A stretch of 64,000 nucleotides of DNA, taken from Helicobacter suis HS1 (GTDB lineage Bacteria > Campylobacterota > Campylobacteria > Campylobacterales > Helicobacteraceae). Below are positions 17,966 through 26,959 of the stretch, piece by piece (within the stretch, counting starts at the first letter, position 1; every line of letters begins with the position of its first letter). The stretch spans positions 1,116,001-1,180,000 of the forward strand of contig NZ_AP026769.1 of NCBI RefSeq assembly GCF_026000295.1. The letters run 5' to 3'. Under the pieces are notes generated by a model that had not been told where the DNA came from, searched no databases, and saw only the letters and a list, made by a program, of their open reading frames with translations. The position numbers and the translations under genes were made by a program.

Positions 17966-18395
17966 TTAATTTCCTTTTAAAGGTGTGGTGATAGATCCCC
18001 TCATAGTCCATGCAATAATCCCCTTTTATATCATGGGATTCTCCTAAAGCTAGGGTAGATACAAGAATTTCTTTAGCGATAAAAACACTTAAGGGTGGCT
18101 TTTTAAACCGCGCAAAAAAGCAATCATACATTCCTTTACCAAAACCTACCCGTTTAAAATGCTGATCTATACCTAAAACGGGGATAATAGCTAAATCTAA
18201 GTTTGTTTTATAAAATAGGCTAAATTTGGATTCATAAATCCCATAGGCATTTTTAATAAGAGGCAAACGGTAAGGAACAACTAAACAAGATTGGTTACGC
18301 ACAAAAGGTATAAAGAGGTTGATCTTTTGCCGCCTTGCCCATTTGATAAAGGGCATTAAATTGACTTCATGGGGCATTGCACAATAAATGAGCAC
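17913..18395 (-). CDS. 5-formyltetrahydrofolate cyclo-ligase family protein (start uncertain)
   Basis: Converts 5-formyl-THF to 5,10-methenyl-THF in folate salvage. Visible are YCAMPHEVNLMPF, FIPFVRNQ and the signature GFGKGMYDCFF near the C-terminus. The ATG at 18395 cuts off part of the family's N-terminus: the same frame continues upstream to about 18535 with AQFRTTCKGILYAKHSD and KIITHLIKAIK, which fit the missing N-terminal helices, but contains no ATG, GTG or TTG in a suitable place. Either a rare start is used or the start was lost. It overlaps rny by 53 bp. Confidence 0.75.
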   Translation of the reverse strand: MLIYCAMPHEVNLMPFIKWARRQKINLFIPFVRNQSCLVVPYRLPLIKNAYGIYESKFSLFYKTNLDLAIIPVLGIDQHFKRVGFGKGMYDCFFARFKKPPLSVFIAKEILVSTLALGESHDIKGDYCMDYEGIYHHTFKRKLNGKNFYKQLATLLTHRH

Positions 18396-18669
18396 ATTAA
18401 GTCTGGCATAGGGTTTTATTGCCTTGATTAAATGGGTGATGATTTTATGATCCTTAATATCGCTGTGCTTTGCATATAAAATACCCTTACATGTAGTGCG
18501 AAACTGCGCCTTAGTGTTTATCTCTAAAATCTTAATGTGATGCCTTTATAACTTAAATCTAAAAATCAAACTTTGTGGGGCTATTATTCGTATCTTTGGC
18601 TTAGAATAGGATTAATGCAGGCAAATACCTAGTTTATGCGTTTTAATAGCCCTTTAACCATGCTTTTTA

Positions 18670-18675
18670 TATAAT
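18670..18675 (+). promoter_or_regulatory. -10 box for greA operon
   Basis: TATAAT preceded by a T/A-rich stretch, 26 bases before the greA ATG; the ribosome binding site AAGGAG follows. The 5-FCL-like gene is divergent, so 18536-18669 is a shared promoter region in which I see no other feature. Confidence 0.6.
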
Positions 18676-18701
18676 GCCCTCCTTATTACAAGGAGCGAAA
18701 A

Positions 18702-19187
18702 ATGAAAGAACCTATGAGCGCATATGGTTATGAAAAGATATGCGCTGAATTAAAACGGCTCAAAGAAATAGAAAGACCTGAGATTGTTAAAGAAATTGAT
18801 CGAGCTAGAGAACATGGCGATTTAAAAGAAAATGCTGAATACCACGCGGCTAAGGAAAAACAGGTTTTCATTGAAGCGCGAATCAATGATTTAAGCCGTA
18901 TTTTAGCCAATGCTCAGGTGATTGACCCTTCAACTTTAAGCCATCAAAAAGTGAGTTTTGGGAGCACGGTTAGGATTTTGGATTTAAATAACGATAAAGA
19001 GTTTAGCTACACCATTGTAGGCAGTATGGAGAGCGATCCAAGCCGGGGGCTTATTTCCTTTGGATCGCCGGTTGCTAAAAGTTTAATGGGTAAGTCTAAG
19101 GGCGATGAGGTAACGGTACTTTTGCCCTCTGGTGAAAGCGAGTTTGAAATTCTAGATATTTGTTATAAAGATATTGTTTATGGTTAA
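18702..19187 (+). CDS. greA: Transcription elongation factor GreA
   Basis: Binds the RNA polymerase secondary channel and triggers cleavage of backtracked RNA. The N-terminal coiled coil carries the acidic tip (EIDRAREHGDLKENAEYH), followed by the C-terminal FKBP-like domain with SPVAKSLMGKSKGDEV. At 161 aa it is full length. It starts the greA-dut-coaX-gmhB-hldD-hldE run and overlaps dut by 14 bp. Confidence 0.95.
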   Translation: MKEPMSAYGYEKICAELKRLKEIERPEIVKEIDRAREHGDLKENAEYHAAKEKQVFIEARINDLSRILANAQVIDPSTLSHQKVSFGSTVRILDLNNDKEFSYTIVGSMESDPSRGLISFGSPVAKSLMGKSKGDEVTVLLPSGESEFEILDICYKDIVYG

Positions 19188-19611
19188 GCTTTTGCTAAAA
19201 AAGCTACACCCACAGGCTAATTTACCGGCTTATCAAAGTTTAGGGGCTAGCGGTTTTGATTTGCACGCTTTAGAAGATTTAATGATTGCACCTAAAAGCG
19301 TGGGATTAGTTAAAACCGGTCTAGCCGTTGGCTTAGAAGAGGGTTATGAAGTGCAGGTGCGATCGCGCAGTGGTTTAGCCCTTAAGCATCAAATTATTGT
19401 ACTTAATTCCCCGGGCACAATTGATAGCGATTACCGGGGCGAATTGCAGATTATTTTAATGAATTTATCCAATACACCTTTTTATATCCATCAAGGCGAT
19501 CGCATCGCGCAGGGCGTACTTTGTCAAGTCATGCGCGCAGATTTTAAAGAGGTAGAAGAATTAGATCAGACAAAGCGGGGTTCTCAAGGCTTTGGGAGTA
19601 GCGGGGTTTAA
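19174..19611 (+). CDS. dut: Deoxyuridine 5'-triphosphate nucleotidohydrolase
   Basis: Removes dUTP and supplies dUMP. All five trimeric dUTPase motifs can be traced, including SGFDLHA, VRSRSGLALKHQ, NSPGTIDSDYRGE and the C-terminal lid RGSQGFGSSGV. 145 aa is standard. ATG at 19174 or 19180; the former overlaps greA. The stop overlaps the next ATG. Confidence 0.96.
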   Translation: MFMVKLLLKKLHPQANLPAYQSLGASGFDLHALEDLMIAPKSVGLVKTGLAVGLEEGYEVQVRSRSGLALKHQIIVLNSPGTIDSDYRGELQIILMNLSNTPFYIHQGDRIAQGVLCQVMRADFKEVEELDQTKRGSQGFGSSGV

Positions 19612-20228
19612 TGGCAATCAAAGAGGATTTAAAACAGATTCAAGAGGAATTTAAGAGTGATGAAAGACTCTTAGAGGGCGCTTTTAAACTGGAGCGATCT
19701 TATAAGCAGTATAAGTATGTGTTATGGGCTATTTTAGCTTTTTTACTTTTATGGTTTGGGTATACAAAGTTTTTAGACATGCAAAGAGAAAGTCGGATCA
19801 AAAAAATCACCGCTGTTTACAATGAGGTTTTACAAAACCCCCAAAATATAGCGGTGTTAGCGCGCTTAAAAACCATAGCACCCAAGCTCCACGATCTCTA
19901 TCTCTACGCTAAAGCATTAAAAAACCAAGATAAAAAAACCCTAGAAAGTTTGAAACAATCTACTAGCCCTCTAGTCCAAACTCTGGCTAGCTATTATTAT
20001 GCCTCTTATACGCAGGATTTAAAAACATTACAAACACTTAACCTGCCCGGTTTAGGCGACTTTATCGCAATCCAAAAAGCCTATTTGCTCCAAAATAAAC
20101 CCAATGCAACCAAACAAATCCAGCAAATTTTAACCACAATCCCCCCCACATCTAGCTTATACCAAATGGCTATTTTAATGAGACATTACCCCGCTACCGG
20201 TAAACAACCCATTAAAGGCCATCCATGA
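19611..20228 (+). CDS. Inner-membrane TPR-like protein (YfgM-like)
   Basis: 205 residues: a short cytoplasmic start, one membrane helix (about 39-57, VLWAILAFLLLWFGY) and a periplasmic helical domain. The layout resembles YfgM, and the next gene is a lipoprotein that looks like a BamB-type propeller; in E. coli yfgM and bamB are also neighbours. The match is inferred from architecture and order, not clear sequence identity. It overlaps the next gene by 4 bp. Confidence 0.6.
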   Translation: MAIKEDLKQIQEEFKSDERLLEGAFKLERSYKQYKYVLWAILAFLLLWFGYTKFLDMQRESRIKKITAVYNEVLQNPQNIAVLARLKTIAPKLHDLYLYAKALKNQDKKTLESLKQSTSPLVQTLASYYYASYTQDLKTLQTLNLPGLGDFIAIQKAYLLQNKPNATKQIQQILTTIPPTSSLYQMAILMRHYPATGKQPIKGHP

Positions 20229-21433
20229 GGACTTTACGGCTACTCATTGTGGTAGTTTTGGCCTTGCTCTGTTTAGGATGCCATGATCGCAAAAACTTCC
20301 AGCCGCCTAAATCTAAGATCAAGGGCGATATTAGTTTTAAATACCAACTCAAAGATCCCATTATTTTTACTAACCGCTATGGGGCTATCTTGAATAATGG
20401 GGGTGTGATTGATTTACAGGGTCTAACCCAGCTAAAGTTAAGTAAACACACAGATAAAGAAATCTCTTTTCTCAACCAAAGCCAAGATTATTATATCCTC
20501 GCTCAGGATTGTTGGCGTAGCCATAAACAAAATGGTAAAAAGATCAAAAAGCGCAAGAAAAACGCTACGCTTACAGATAAACAAGCAGAGGCAGAGATCA
20601 TGGGCAATCTTGAAGGGAGTGATCAAAATGTGGTTTTAAACGATCACTGCCACCATATTGAATTAGTCAGTACCGCTATTAATGCTAAACCCTCTATCAT
20701 TATCCCTTTAGACACTTATCCATTAAGTGCGAGTATCAAAGGCAATAGCTTAGCTGTGGTGATGGCGGATAATTCGGCTAATATTTTTGACATCACCACC
20801 AAAAAGTTAATTTTTAATGAAAAGGGTACTTCTAGTCCGGCGATTAATTCTTTAGTGGCTGCTCCGGTGTTTTTAGATACGGTGGTGGTCTTTCCGATGT
20901 TAGATGGCCGTTTACTTGTCGTAGATGTGAGTCAAAAAGAACCAACCATTGTGCGCAATATTGTGCTAAATAGTGAGAAATTCTTTAACAATGTTACTTA
21001 TTTAAGGGTAGATGGAGAAAACATGTTTGCTGCTACAGGCAAGCGTTTAGTTTCTGTGATCTCAGGACAAGAATTTAATTTTGATACAGATATTGTGGAT
21101 GTACTTTATAAAAACCACCACCTTTATGTACTCACTCTTGATGGGCGGATATTAGAAATGGATCAAACCCTTAACGATCAAAGCATGGGGGTTGTTAAAT
21201 TGCCCTTTGCTATGTTTGCTACTTTAGTTGTTACAGATAAAAGGCTTTATACCTTAGAAAAGCGGGGTTATTTAGTAGAGGTGGATTTGGATCATTTTGA
21301 TGATTACCGCGTTTATAGACTCAAAGGCGCTTCTAAGGATTGGGGGGGGAAATTAAATAAGATGAGTTTTTATAGTACCGATAAAATCTATTACGATCGC
21401 TACTACCTTGATTTAAGCCATGATCGCCCATGA
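20225..21433 (+). CDS. Putative outer-membrane lipoprotein with propeller-like repeats (BamB-like)
   Basis: 402 residues with a signal peptide ending in cysteine (LALLCLGC), a slightly atypical lipobox. The body has recurring beta-strand blocks ending in aspartate-rich turns (VVFPMLDGRLLVVDVSQ, LYVLTLDGRILEMD, LYTLEKRGYLVEVDLD), which suggests a beta-propeller as in BamB. Outer-membrane assembly is therefore a reasonable but unproven role. It overlaps coaX by 4 bp. Confidence 0.6.
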   Translation: MRTLRLLIVVVLALLCLGCHDRKNFQPPKSKIKGDISFKYQLKDPIIFTNRYGAILNNGGVIDLQGLTQLKLSKHTDKEISFLNQSQDYYILAQDCWRSHKQNGKKIKKRKKNATLTDKQAEAEIMGNLEGSDQNVVLNDHCHHIELVSTAINAKPSIIIPLDTYPLSASIKGNSLAVVMADNSANIFDITTKKLIFNEKGTSSPAINSLVAAPVFLDTVVVFPMLDGRLLVVDVSQKEPTIVRNIVLNSEKFFNNVTYLRVDGENMFAATGKRLVSVISGQEFNFDTDIVDVLYKNHHLYVLTLDGRILEMDQTLNDQSMGVVKLPFAMFATLVVTDKRLYTLEKRGYLVEVDLDHFDDYRVYRLKGASKDWGGKLNKMSFYSTDKIYYDRYYLDLSHDRP

Positions 21434-22050
21434 TTTTATGCGATATTGGCAACACCTACTTACATTTTTACAATGGTTCTAAGGTGTGGAAAAGCCGGGT
21501 AGAGCAACTACAAACTATTTTTACAGATACGCTTTACTACATTAGTGTCAACACAGCACACACACAAGCCCTTTTAAAAGTTTGCCCCCATGCTCAAGAT
21601 TTAGCCCCCTTTCTTATTTTAAAAAGTAAATATGAGGGTTTGGGGGTGGATAGAAAAGCGGCATGTTTAGGGTTACAAACTAAAAGCGCTGTAGTAATAG
21701 ATGCTGGAAGTGCCATTAGTGTAGATGTGATGGATTCTGGCATGCACTTAGGCGGTGTTTTATTACCCGGATTAAAGGCCTATCATAAAGCTTATAGCCA
21801 GATTTCTAAGGCCCTTAATTATCCAATCAATGCGCGCGTCAATTTAGAGACTCTGCCTCAAAGCACCCAAGAAGCTTTAAGCTATGGCGCGCTTAAATCT
21901 GTGTTGTTATTGCTTAAAGATCTCATTGGGGATCAAAAAGCCTATTTTACCGGCGGTGATGGGAAGTTTTTAGCCACTTTTTTCAAACAAGGTATTTACC
22001 ACGAATTGCTAGTTTTTGAGGGCATGCAAAGTGTTATCTCTAGGATTTAA
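21430..22050 (+). CDS. coaX: Type III pantothenate kinase
   Basis: First step of coenzyme A synthesis. The N-terminal phosphate loop is ILCDIGNTYLHFY; the substrate site is GLGVDRKAA and VVIDAGSAISVDVMD, with GGVLLPGLKA after it. At 206 aa it is compact, like the H. pylori enzyme. Type III enzymes are not feedback-inhibited by CoA. It overlaps the upstream lipoprotein gene by 4 bp. Confidence 0.93.
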   Translation: MILCDIGNTYLHFYNGSKVWKSRVEQLQTIFTDTLYYISVNTAHTQALLKVCPHAQDLAPFLILKSKYEGLGVDRKAACLGLQTKSAVVIDAGSAISVDVMDSGMHLGGVLLPGLKAYHKAYSQISKALNYPINARVNLETLPQSTQEALSYGALKSVLLLLKDLIGDQKAYFTGGDGKFLATFFKQGIYHELLVFEGMQSVISRI

Positions 22051-22056
22051 AGTTAA

Positions 22057-22749
22057 ATGGAATTTTTCTACCTTTTTTTAAACGCCTCTTTAATGTCTCT
22101 TGGCCATTGTGTGGGCATGTGCGGAGGGATTGTGTTAGCTTACTGCCAAACTAAGTTTACACAAAATACCCCTTTAAAATCACAAATTCTAGGGCATGGA
22201 CTTTATAGTCTAGGGCGTATCAGTACTTATATTTGTGTGGGGTTATTGGCTTTTATAGGTTTTAGAGGGCTTTTAGAGTTGGCTAGCCGTATTTGGCATC
22301 TTAACCGTATGCACTTACAAGCCCTTGTTTTTATTGTAGTGGGTGTGCTTTTAATGATTCTTGCATTCGGGTATGTGTTTAAATTTAAAATAGCAAAAGG
22401 GTTGATTTTTACGCGTTATTTTAAAAATCTTTTAACCACCCCCCAGCTTTCTAGCTTTTATATACTAGGTCTTTTAAATGGCTTATTGCCCTGTTCTATG
22501 GTTTATTATTTTGCACTCAACGCTCTAGCCCAGCCTAGCATAGAGCGCGCATTCTTTGTACTCTTGCTTTTAGGTTTGGCTACCTTTGCTCCTATGTTTA
22601 TCTTTGGGCTAGTTTTTGGTAAATTCTTAAGTTCTGAGCTTAGGGCGTTATTTCTTAAAATTGCTTTTGTGATGATGCTAGGGTTTGGGGGTTATAATAT
22701 TTATATGGGTGTGCAAATGCTAACAACTACACATATGGAGCATAGATGA
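22057..22749 (+). CDS. Sulfite exporter TauE/SafE (DsbD_2-type) membrane protein
   Basis: A 230-residue protein with about six membrane segments. The first contains SLGHCVGMCGGIVLAYC, the GHCxGMCGG signature of a family found near copper or cytochrome oxidase maturation genes. The second half has a matching SSFYILGLLNGLLPCSMVYY repeat. Metal or thiol handling is suggested by the cysteines, but the substrate is unknown. It overlaps gmhB by 4 bp. Confidence 0.75.
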   Translation: MEFFYLFLNASLMSLGHCVGMCGGIVLAYCQTKFTQNTPLKSQILGHGLYSLGRISTYICVGLLAFIGFRGLLELASRIWHLNRMHLQALVFIVVGVLLMILAFGYVFKFKIAKGLIFTRYFKNLLTTPQLSSFYILGLLNGLLPCSMVYYFALNALAQPSIERAFFVLLLLGLATFAPMFIFGLVFGKFLSSELRALFLKIAFVMMLGFGGYNIYMGVQMLTTTHMEHR

Positions 22750-23273
22750 AAGCCTTGTTTTTAGATCGCGACGGGGTGATCAATGTTGATCATGGTTATG
22801 TCCATACCCCTAATCAATTTGAATTCATGCCCGGAATTTTTGATCTTTTAAAACATGCCAAACAGAAGGGTTATTTACTCTTGCTAGTTACTAACCAATC
22901 AGGGATTGGGCGCGGGTATTATAGTGAGCAGGATTTTTATCATTTAAGTAGCTATATGCAAACTAAGTTACAAGAAGTTTTAGGCTTTAACTTAGATCGC
23001 ATCTATTTTTGCCCCCACGCCCCAGAAGAACAATGCTTATGCCGCAAACCAAAACTAGGCATGTTAGAACAAGCCCTTAAAGATTTTAGGCTAGATTTAA
23101 AACAAAGTATCATGTTAGGGGATAAATATAGCGATATGCAATTTTCAATTAGCGCAGGCATAGGCACTAATTTATGGCTACAAGCCTCTAAAGAATTTGA
23201 GTACACAGGATTTTTTAGCATAGAGACTTTAAAAGAAGCACAAGATTTTTTAACCCCATTTAATAAGGATTAA
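22746..23273 (+). CDS. gmhB: D-glycero-beta-D-manno-heptose-1,7-bisphosphate 7-phosphatase
   Basis: HAD-family phosphatase of the ADP-heptose pathway. It starts KALFLDRDGVINVDHGYV with the nucleophilic aspartate; LVTNQSGIGRGY is motif II, and zinc ligands are in CPHAPEEQCLCRKP. GDKYSDM is motif IV. 175 aa is normal. It works on the product of the HldE kinase encoded 1.0 kb downstream. hldD follows after 1 bp. Confidence 0.93.
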   Translation: MKALFLDRDGVINVDHGYVHTPNQFEFMPGIFDLLKHAKQKGYLLLLVTNQSGIGRGYYSEQDFYHLSSYMQTKLQEVLGFNLDRIYFCPHAPEEQCLCRKPKLGMLEQALKDFRLDLKQSIMLGDKYSDMQFSISAGIGTNLWLQASKEFEYTGFFSIETLKEAQDFLTPFNKD

Positions 23274-23274
23274 C

Positions 23275-24240
23275 ATGCCCTACATTCCAGATACTTTAGA
23301 AAATACAACCATTGTTATTACAGGGGGAGCGGGTTTTATTGGGAGTAATTTAGCCCTGTATTTCCAAAAACACCACCCTAAAGCCCGCGTTATTGTAGTA
23401 GATAAATTTAGAGACCCTAGTTTGAGCAGTTTGGGGCATTTTAAAAACCTGATTGGATTTAAAGGGGAGATTATCACCGCAGACATCACGCAAGATTTAA
23501 GTACATTAGAAGAAATAGATTTTAATTATCTTTTCCACCTAGCCGCTATTTCAGATACTACCTGCCTTAACCAAGAATTAGTCATGCAAACTAACCACCA
23601 AGCCTTTTTAAAACTCCTTAAAATTGCACAGAATAAAGGGGCACGCGTAATTTATGCCTCCTCAGCTGCTGTTTATGGCAATACAAATGCACCCAACCGC
23701 GTAGGTTTAAACGAAGTACCTGAAAATGTTTATGGTTTTTCTAAATTGTGCATGGATAGAAGTACTCTAGCGTTTGAAACTTCAACGCCCATTGTGGGTT
23801 TGCGCTATTTTAATGTCTATGGTCCGGGGGAATTTTATAAAGGTAAAACTGCCTCTATGATTTTACAACTAGGTTTACAGGCCTTGCAAAATAAAGAAGT
23901 TAAGCTTTTTGAGTTTGGAGAACAACAACGCGATTTTGTCTATATTGAAGATGTGATTCAGGCTAGTGTAAAAGCTATGGTAGCAAACCAAGTTGGAGTT
24001 TATAATGTAGGCTATGGCAAAAGTCATAGCTATAACACGATCGTAGAAATTTTACAGCAAGAATTAGGCGATTTTAAAACCACCTATATCAAAAATCCTT
24101 ATCCTTTTTTCCAAAACCACACCTGTGCAGATATTCAAAGCACGCATTTAGATTTAGATTACACCCCAAATTATAATCTAGCAAGCGGCATTAAAGCCTA
24201 TTTACCAACCATTAAAAAACTGGCTAAAACCAATGCTTAG
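23275..24240 (+). CDS. hldD: ADP-L-glycero-D-manno-heptose-6-epimerase
   Basis: Last step of ADP-heptose synthesis for the LPS inner core. The Rossmann start is VITGGAGFIGSNLAL; the catalytic residues include the YGFSK motif. Length of 321 aa is typical. It overlaps hldE by 8 bp. gmhA, which supplies the first intermediate and follows hldE in H. pylori, is not in this window. Confidence 0.93.
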   Translation: MPYIPDTLENTTIVITGGAGFIGSNLALYFQKHHPKARVIVVDKFRDPSLSSLGHFKNLIGFKGEIITADITQDLSTLEEIDFNYLFHLAAISDTTCLNQELVMQTNHQAFLKLLKIAQNKGARVIYASSAAVYGNTNAPNRVGLNEVPENVYGFSKLCMDRSTLAFETSTPIVGLRYFNVYGPGEFYKGKTASMILQLGLQALQNKEVKLFEFGEQQRDFVYIEDVIQASVKAMVANQVGVYNVGYGKSHSYNTIVEILQQELGDFKTTYIKNPYPFFQNHTCADIQSTHLDLDYTPNYNLASGIKAYLPTIKKLAKTNA

Positions 24241-25657
24241 CGCATTTTTAAACCACTCTAAAAAATCTGTACGCGTGTTGGTGGTGGGTGATATTATAGT
24301 TGATCATTATATTTGGGGGAATAGCGAGCGGCTCTCGCCTGAAGCCCCCGTGCAAGTAGTGGAGGTGATAGAGGAGACTTATCGCTTAGGCGGGGCGGCT
24401 AATGTGGTTAATAATTTAGTGGCTTTAGGAGCACAAGTAGATTTATGCGGGGTGGCAGGCGCTGATGGAGCTAAAGATCGTTTATTTAGTATCTTGCAAG
24501 ATTTAGGTGTTGGAGTAGATGGGATTTTAATAGATTCTACACGCCCCACTTGCTTAAAAAGCCGTGTGATGGTTGGTAAACAACAAGTTTTGCGCATTGA
24601 TCATGAAAAAAATACACCCATTAGTTCTAACTTACGCGCCTCTTTATTAGAAATAGCTAACACCTTCTTACAAAATATGGCGGTACTTGTTCTTTCAGAT
24701 TATTTAAAGGGCGTATTAGATCAAAGTTTATGCCAAGCACTCATCACGCGTGCCAAAGAGCAGGGCAAGATCATTCTTTGCGATCCTAAAGGCAAGGATT
24801 ATTCTAAATACGCCCACGCTCACTCACTAACCCCCAATAAAAAAGAAGCCCAAATCGCTACGGGGTTAGATATTACAGATGATGCTAGTTTACTTAAAGC
24901 CCTAACTATTCTTAAAGACGGCTACCACATTGTTACTCCGCTTATTACTTTAAGTGAGCAGGGCATGGCATTTTTAGATCAAGATAATCTAGTTAAAATC
25001 CCCACTATTGCCAAAGAAGTTTATGATGTAAGCGGGGCTGGAGATAGTGTGATTGCTGCGCTTGCTTTTTGCTTAGGTTTGGGCTTAGATTTTGGACAAG
25101 CTTGTACTTTTGCTAATGCTGTTGCTGCGGTGGTGGTGAGTAAGGTTGGGAGTGCGTGTTCTAGTTATGGCGAGGCGCTAGAGTTTTTGCGACAACATTA
25201 TCAAGGGCAAAAAATTTTAGATAAACACACGCTCCAAGCAATCTTAAGTTCTAGCACTAAACGGGTTGTTTTCACAAATGGTTGTTTTGATGTGTTGCAC
25301 AGAGGGCATGTATATTATTTGCAAGAGGCTAAAAAGCTAGGCGATATTTTAGTTGTTGGGCTTAATAGCGATTCTTCTGTAACGGCTTTAAAGGGCAATA
25401 AACGCCCCATTTATCACCAAGAAGATCGCGCTTTTATTTTAGCCAGCTTAGAATGTGTGGATTTTGTGGTGATCTTTGAAGAGCAAACACCCTTAGAGCT
25501 GATTAAAACGCTCAAACCTCAAATTTTAGTCAAGGGTGCGGATTATCAAGATAAAGAGATTGTGGGTAGTCATTTAGTAGAACAAGTGGTTTTAATAGAT
25601 TTTGTAAAGGGGTGTTCTACAACAAATACCATCCAAAAGATACAAGGGCTTTTATAA
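24233..25657 (+). CDS. hldE: Bifunctional heptose-7-phosphate kinase / heptose-1-phosphate adenylyltransferase
   Basis: Two-domain enzyme. Residues 1-315 are a ribokinase-type kinase (RLGGAANVVNNL; catalytic segment YDVSGAGDSVIAAL). Residues 340-474 are the nucleotidyltransferase with TNGCFDVLHRGHVYYLQEA, the HxGH site. Together they make heptose bisphosphate and then ADP-heptose. Heptose bisphosphate and ADP-heptose are also ALPK1 agonists in infected cells (family knowledge). 474 aa is normal. Confidence 0.95.
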   Translation: MLSAFLNHSKKSVRVLVVGDIIVDHYIWGNSERLSPEAPVQVVEVIEETYRLGGAANVVNNLVALGAQVDLCGVAGADGAKDRLFSILQDLGVGVDGILIDSTRPTCLKSRVMVGKQQVLRIDHEKNTPISSNLRASLLEIANTFLQNMAVLVLSDYLKGVLDQSLCQALITRAKEQGKIILCDPKGKDYSKYAHAHSLTPNKKEAQIATGLDITDDASLLKALTILKDGYHIVTPLITLSEQGMAFLDQDNLVKIPTIAKEVYDVSGAGDSVIAALAFCLGLGLDFGQACTFANAVAAVVVSKVGSACSSYGEALEFLRQHYQGQKILDKHTLQAILSSSTKRVVFTNGCFDVLHRGHVYYLQEAKKLGDILVVGLNSDSSVTALKGNKRPIYHQEDRAFILASLECVDFVVIFEEQTPLELIKTLKPQILVKGADYQDKEIVGSHLVEQVVLIDFVKGCSTTNTIQKIQGLL

Positions 25658-25762
25658 ACATTGCCCCATTAACGCATAATAAAAGCGATTAGAGCTTGAT
25701 ACACTCCCCGCTCAATGTTTAATCTAACTTAGTTAAGCTTATAGGTTTGCGGTGCAACTGGG

Positions 25763-25783
25763 TTTGGGTTTAACACACCCAAA
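25763..25783. terminator. Hairpin between convergent hldE and bcp
   Basis: TTTGGGT and ACCCAAA form a 7-bp stem with a 7-base loop in the 193-bp gap between converging genes. No long T-run follows, so it is only a candidate bidirectional terminator. The rest of 25658-25850 holds nothing I can identify. Confidence 0.35.
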
Positions 25784-25850
25784 GGTTAAAACCATTTAGG
25801 TTTGCTTGGCCGTTGTAAGTTTGGCTCATAGCAGACTTACAGAGTTTTAA

Positions 25851-26306
25851 TTAAAGCAAATCCAATACCTTTTGGGCATGCCCTTTGGCTTTCACATTAT
25901 AAAGCGCGTGTTTAATTATTCCCTCTGGATCAATTACAAAAGTGGAGCGAATCACGCCCTCCACCTCTTTACCATACATATTTTTAACACCATAAGCCCC
26001 ATAAGCCTTTAACACTTCTAAACTAGGGTCGCTTAAAAGTTCAATGCTTAGTTTTTCTGATTCTATAAAGTGGCAATGGCTTTGTACCTCATCTGGGCTT
26101 ATCCCTAAAATGACCGCCCCTTTAGCCTCAAATTCTGTTTTGAGTCTACTAAAATCCTGCGCTTCTATCGTACAACCGGGGGTGTTATCTTTGGGGTAAA
26201 AATAAAGCACCACCCACTTGCCTAAAAAGTCTTTTAAATTCACATTTTCATGGCGGGCGCTATACAAACTAAAAGAAGGGGCGGGGGTATTTATTTGTAA
26301 TGGCAT
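25851..26306 (-). CDS. bcp: Thiol peroxidase of the Bcp/PrxQ family
   Basis: Reduces organic and hydrogen peroxides with a thiol donor. The peroxidatic cysteine is in YPKDNTPGCTIEAQDF. The family's resolving cysteine five residues later is absent, so a 1-Cys type or a different resolving residue is likely. 151 aa is normal. It lies 8 bp downstream of lutC, as in H. pylori, and is probably the last gene of the lut operon. Confidence 0.92.
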   Translation of the reverse strand: MPLQINTPAPSFSLYSARHENVNLKDFLGKWVVLYFYPKDNTPGCTIEAQDFSRLKTEFEAKGAVILGISPDEVQSHCHFIESEKLSIELLSDPSLEVLKAYGAYGVKNMYGKEVEGVIRSTFVIDPEGIIKHALYNVKAKGHAQKVLDLL

Positions 26307-26314
26307 GTTTTTCC

Positions 26315-26959
26315 TTAGTATAAGATCACATGCACTTCCATAGGTCCATGCACACCAAAGACGGTTTTAAGTTCAATATCAGCTGTACGGCTAGGCCCGC
26401 CGATAAAAAGCATATTAGTAGGTAACCGCCCCTCTTTTTGAGCCTTTAAAACCCCTATCCCCTGATCTAAATCCTTAACAATCTGGCTTTTTTCTAGCAA
26501 GATGATACATTTAAGGGTGATCAAAGAAATAAGACGAGGAGAAGCAACAGAGGAGACCACCCCCACCATTCCCAAATTAGCAACCCCACAGCTAGCTTTT
26601 AAAATAGCCGTGTCTATGCTAAAAATTTCCTCTCTAAACTCCTCTACTGGCTTATTGTAAGGAATTTTTTCATAGAGATTTTCCGGATCAATTTGTTCTA
26701 AAGTGCAAGGCAAATCCAGTGCGCATAAAACCTTTTGGCTTGCAAAATCTTTTAAGGCCTCCTTTATGGCGGTGGCTAAATTCTCAGGGTTAGAATCTGT
26801 AAGTTTAGCGCGGTTAAGCTCTTGGAAGTATTTATACTCCTCTAAAATATCCCCTTTGGCATCAAGAAGAATATTTTCAAAGGGCATGTCTGTGTGTGTT
26901 ATGCTGTGTCTTTTTAATGCCCCAGTTATGCGCTCAAAAACCACCTGTTTACTACTCAT
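26315..26959 (-). CDS. lutC: Lactate utilization protein LutC
   Basis: LUD-domain subunit of the LutABC L-lactate dehydrogenase complex. The C-terminal half holds the typical segments LFIGGPSRTADIELKTVFGVHGP and the short tail HVILY. 214 aa is usual. It overlaps lutB by 8 bp. With lutA and lutB it lets the cell use host lactate as carbon and electron source. Confidence 0.9.
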   Translation of the reverse strand: MSSKQVVFERITGALKRHSITHTDMPFENILLDAKGDILEEYKYFQELNRAKLTDSNPENLATAIKEALKDFASQKVLCALDLPCTLEQIDPENLYEKIPYNKPVEEFREEIFSIDTAILKASCGVANLGMVGVVSSVASPRLISLITLKCIILLEKSQIVKDLDQGIGVLKAQKEGRLPTNMLFIGGPSRTADIELKTVFGVHGPMEVHVILY

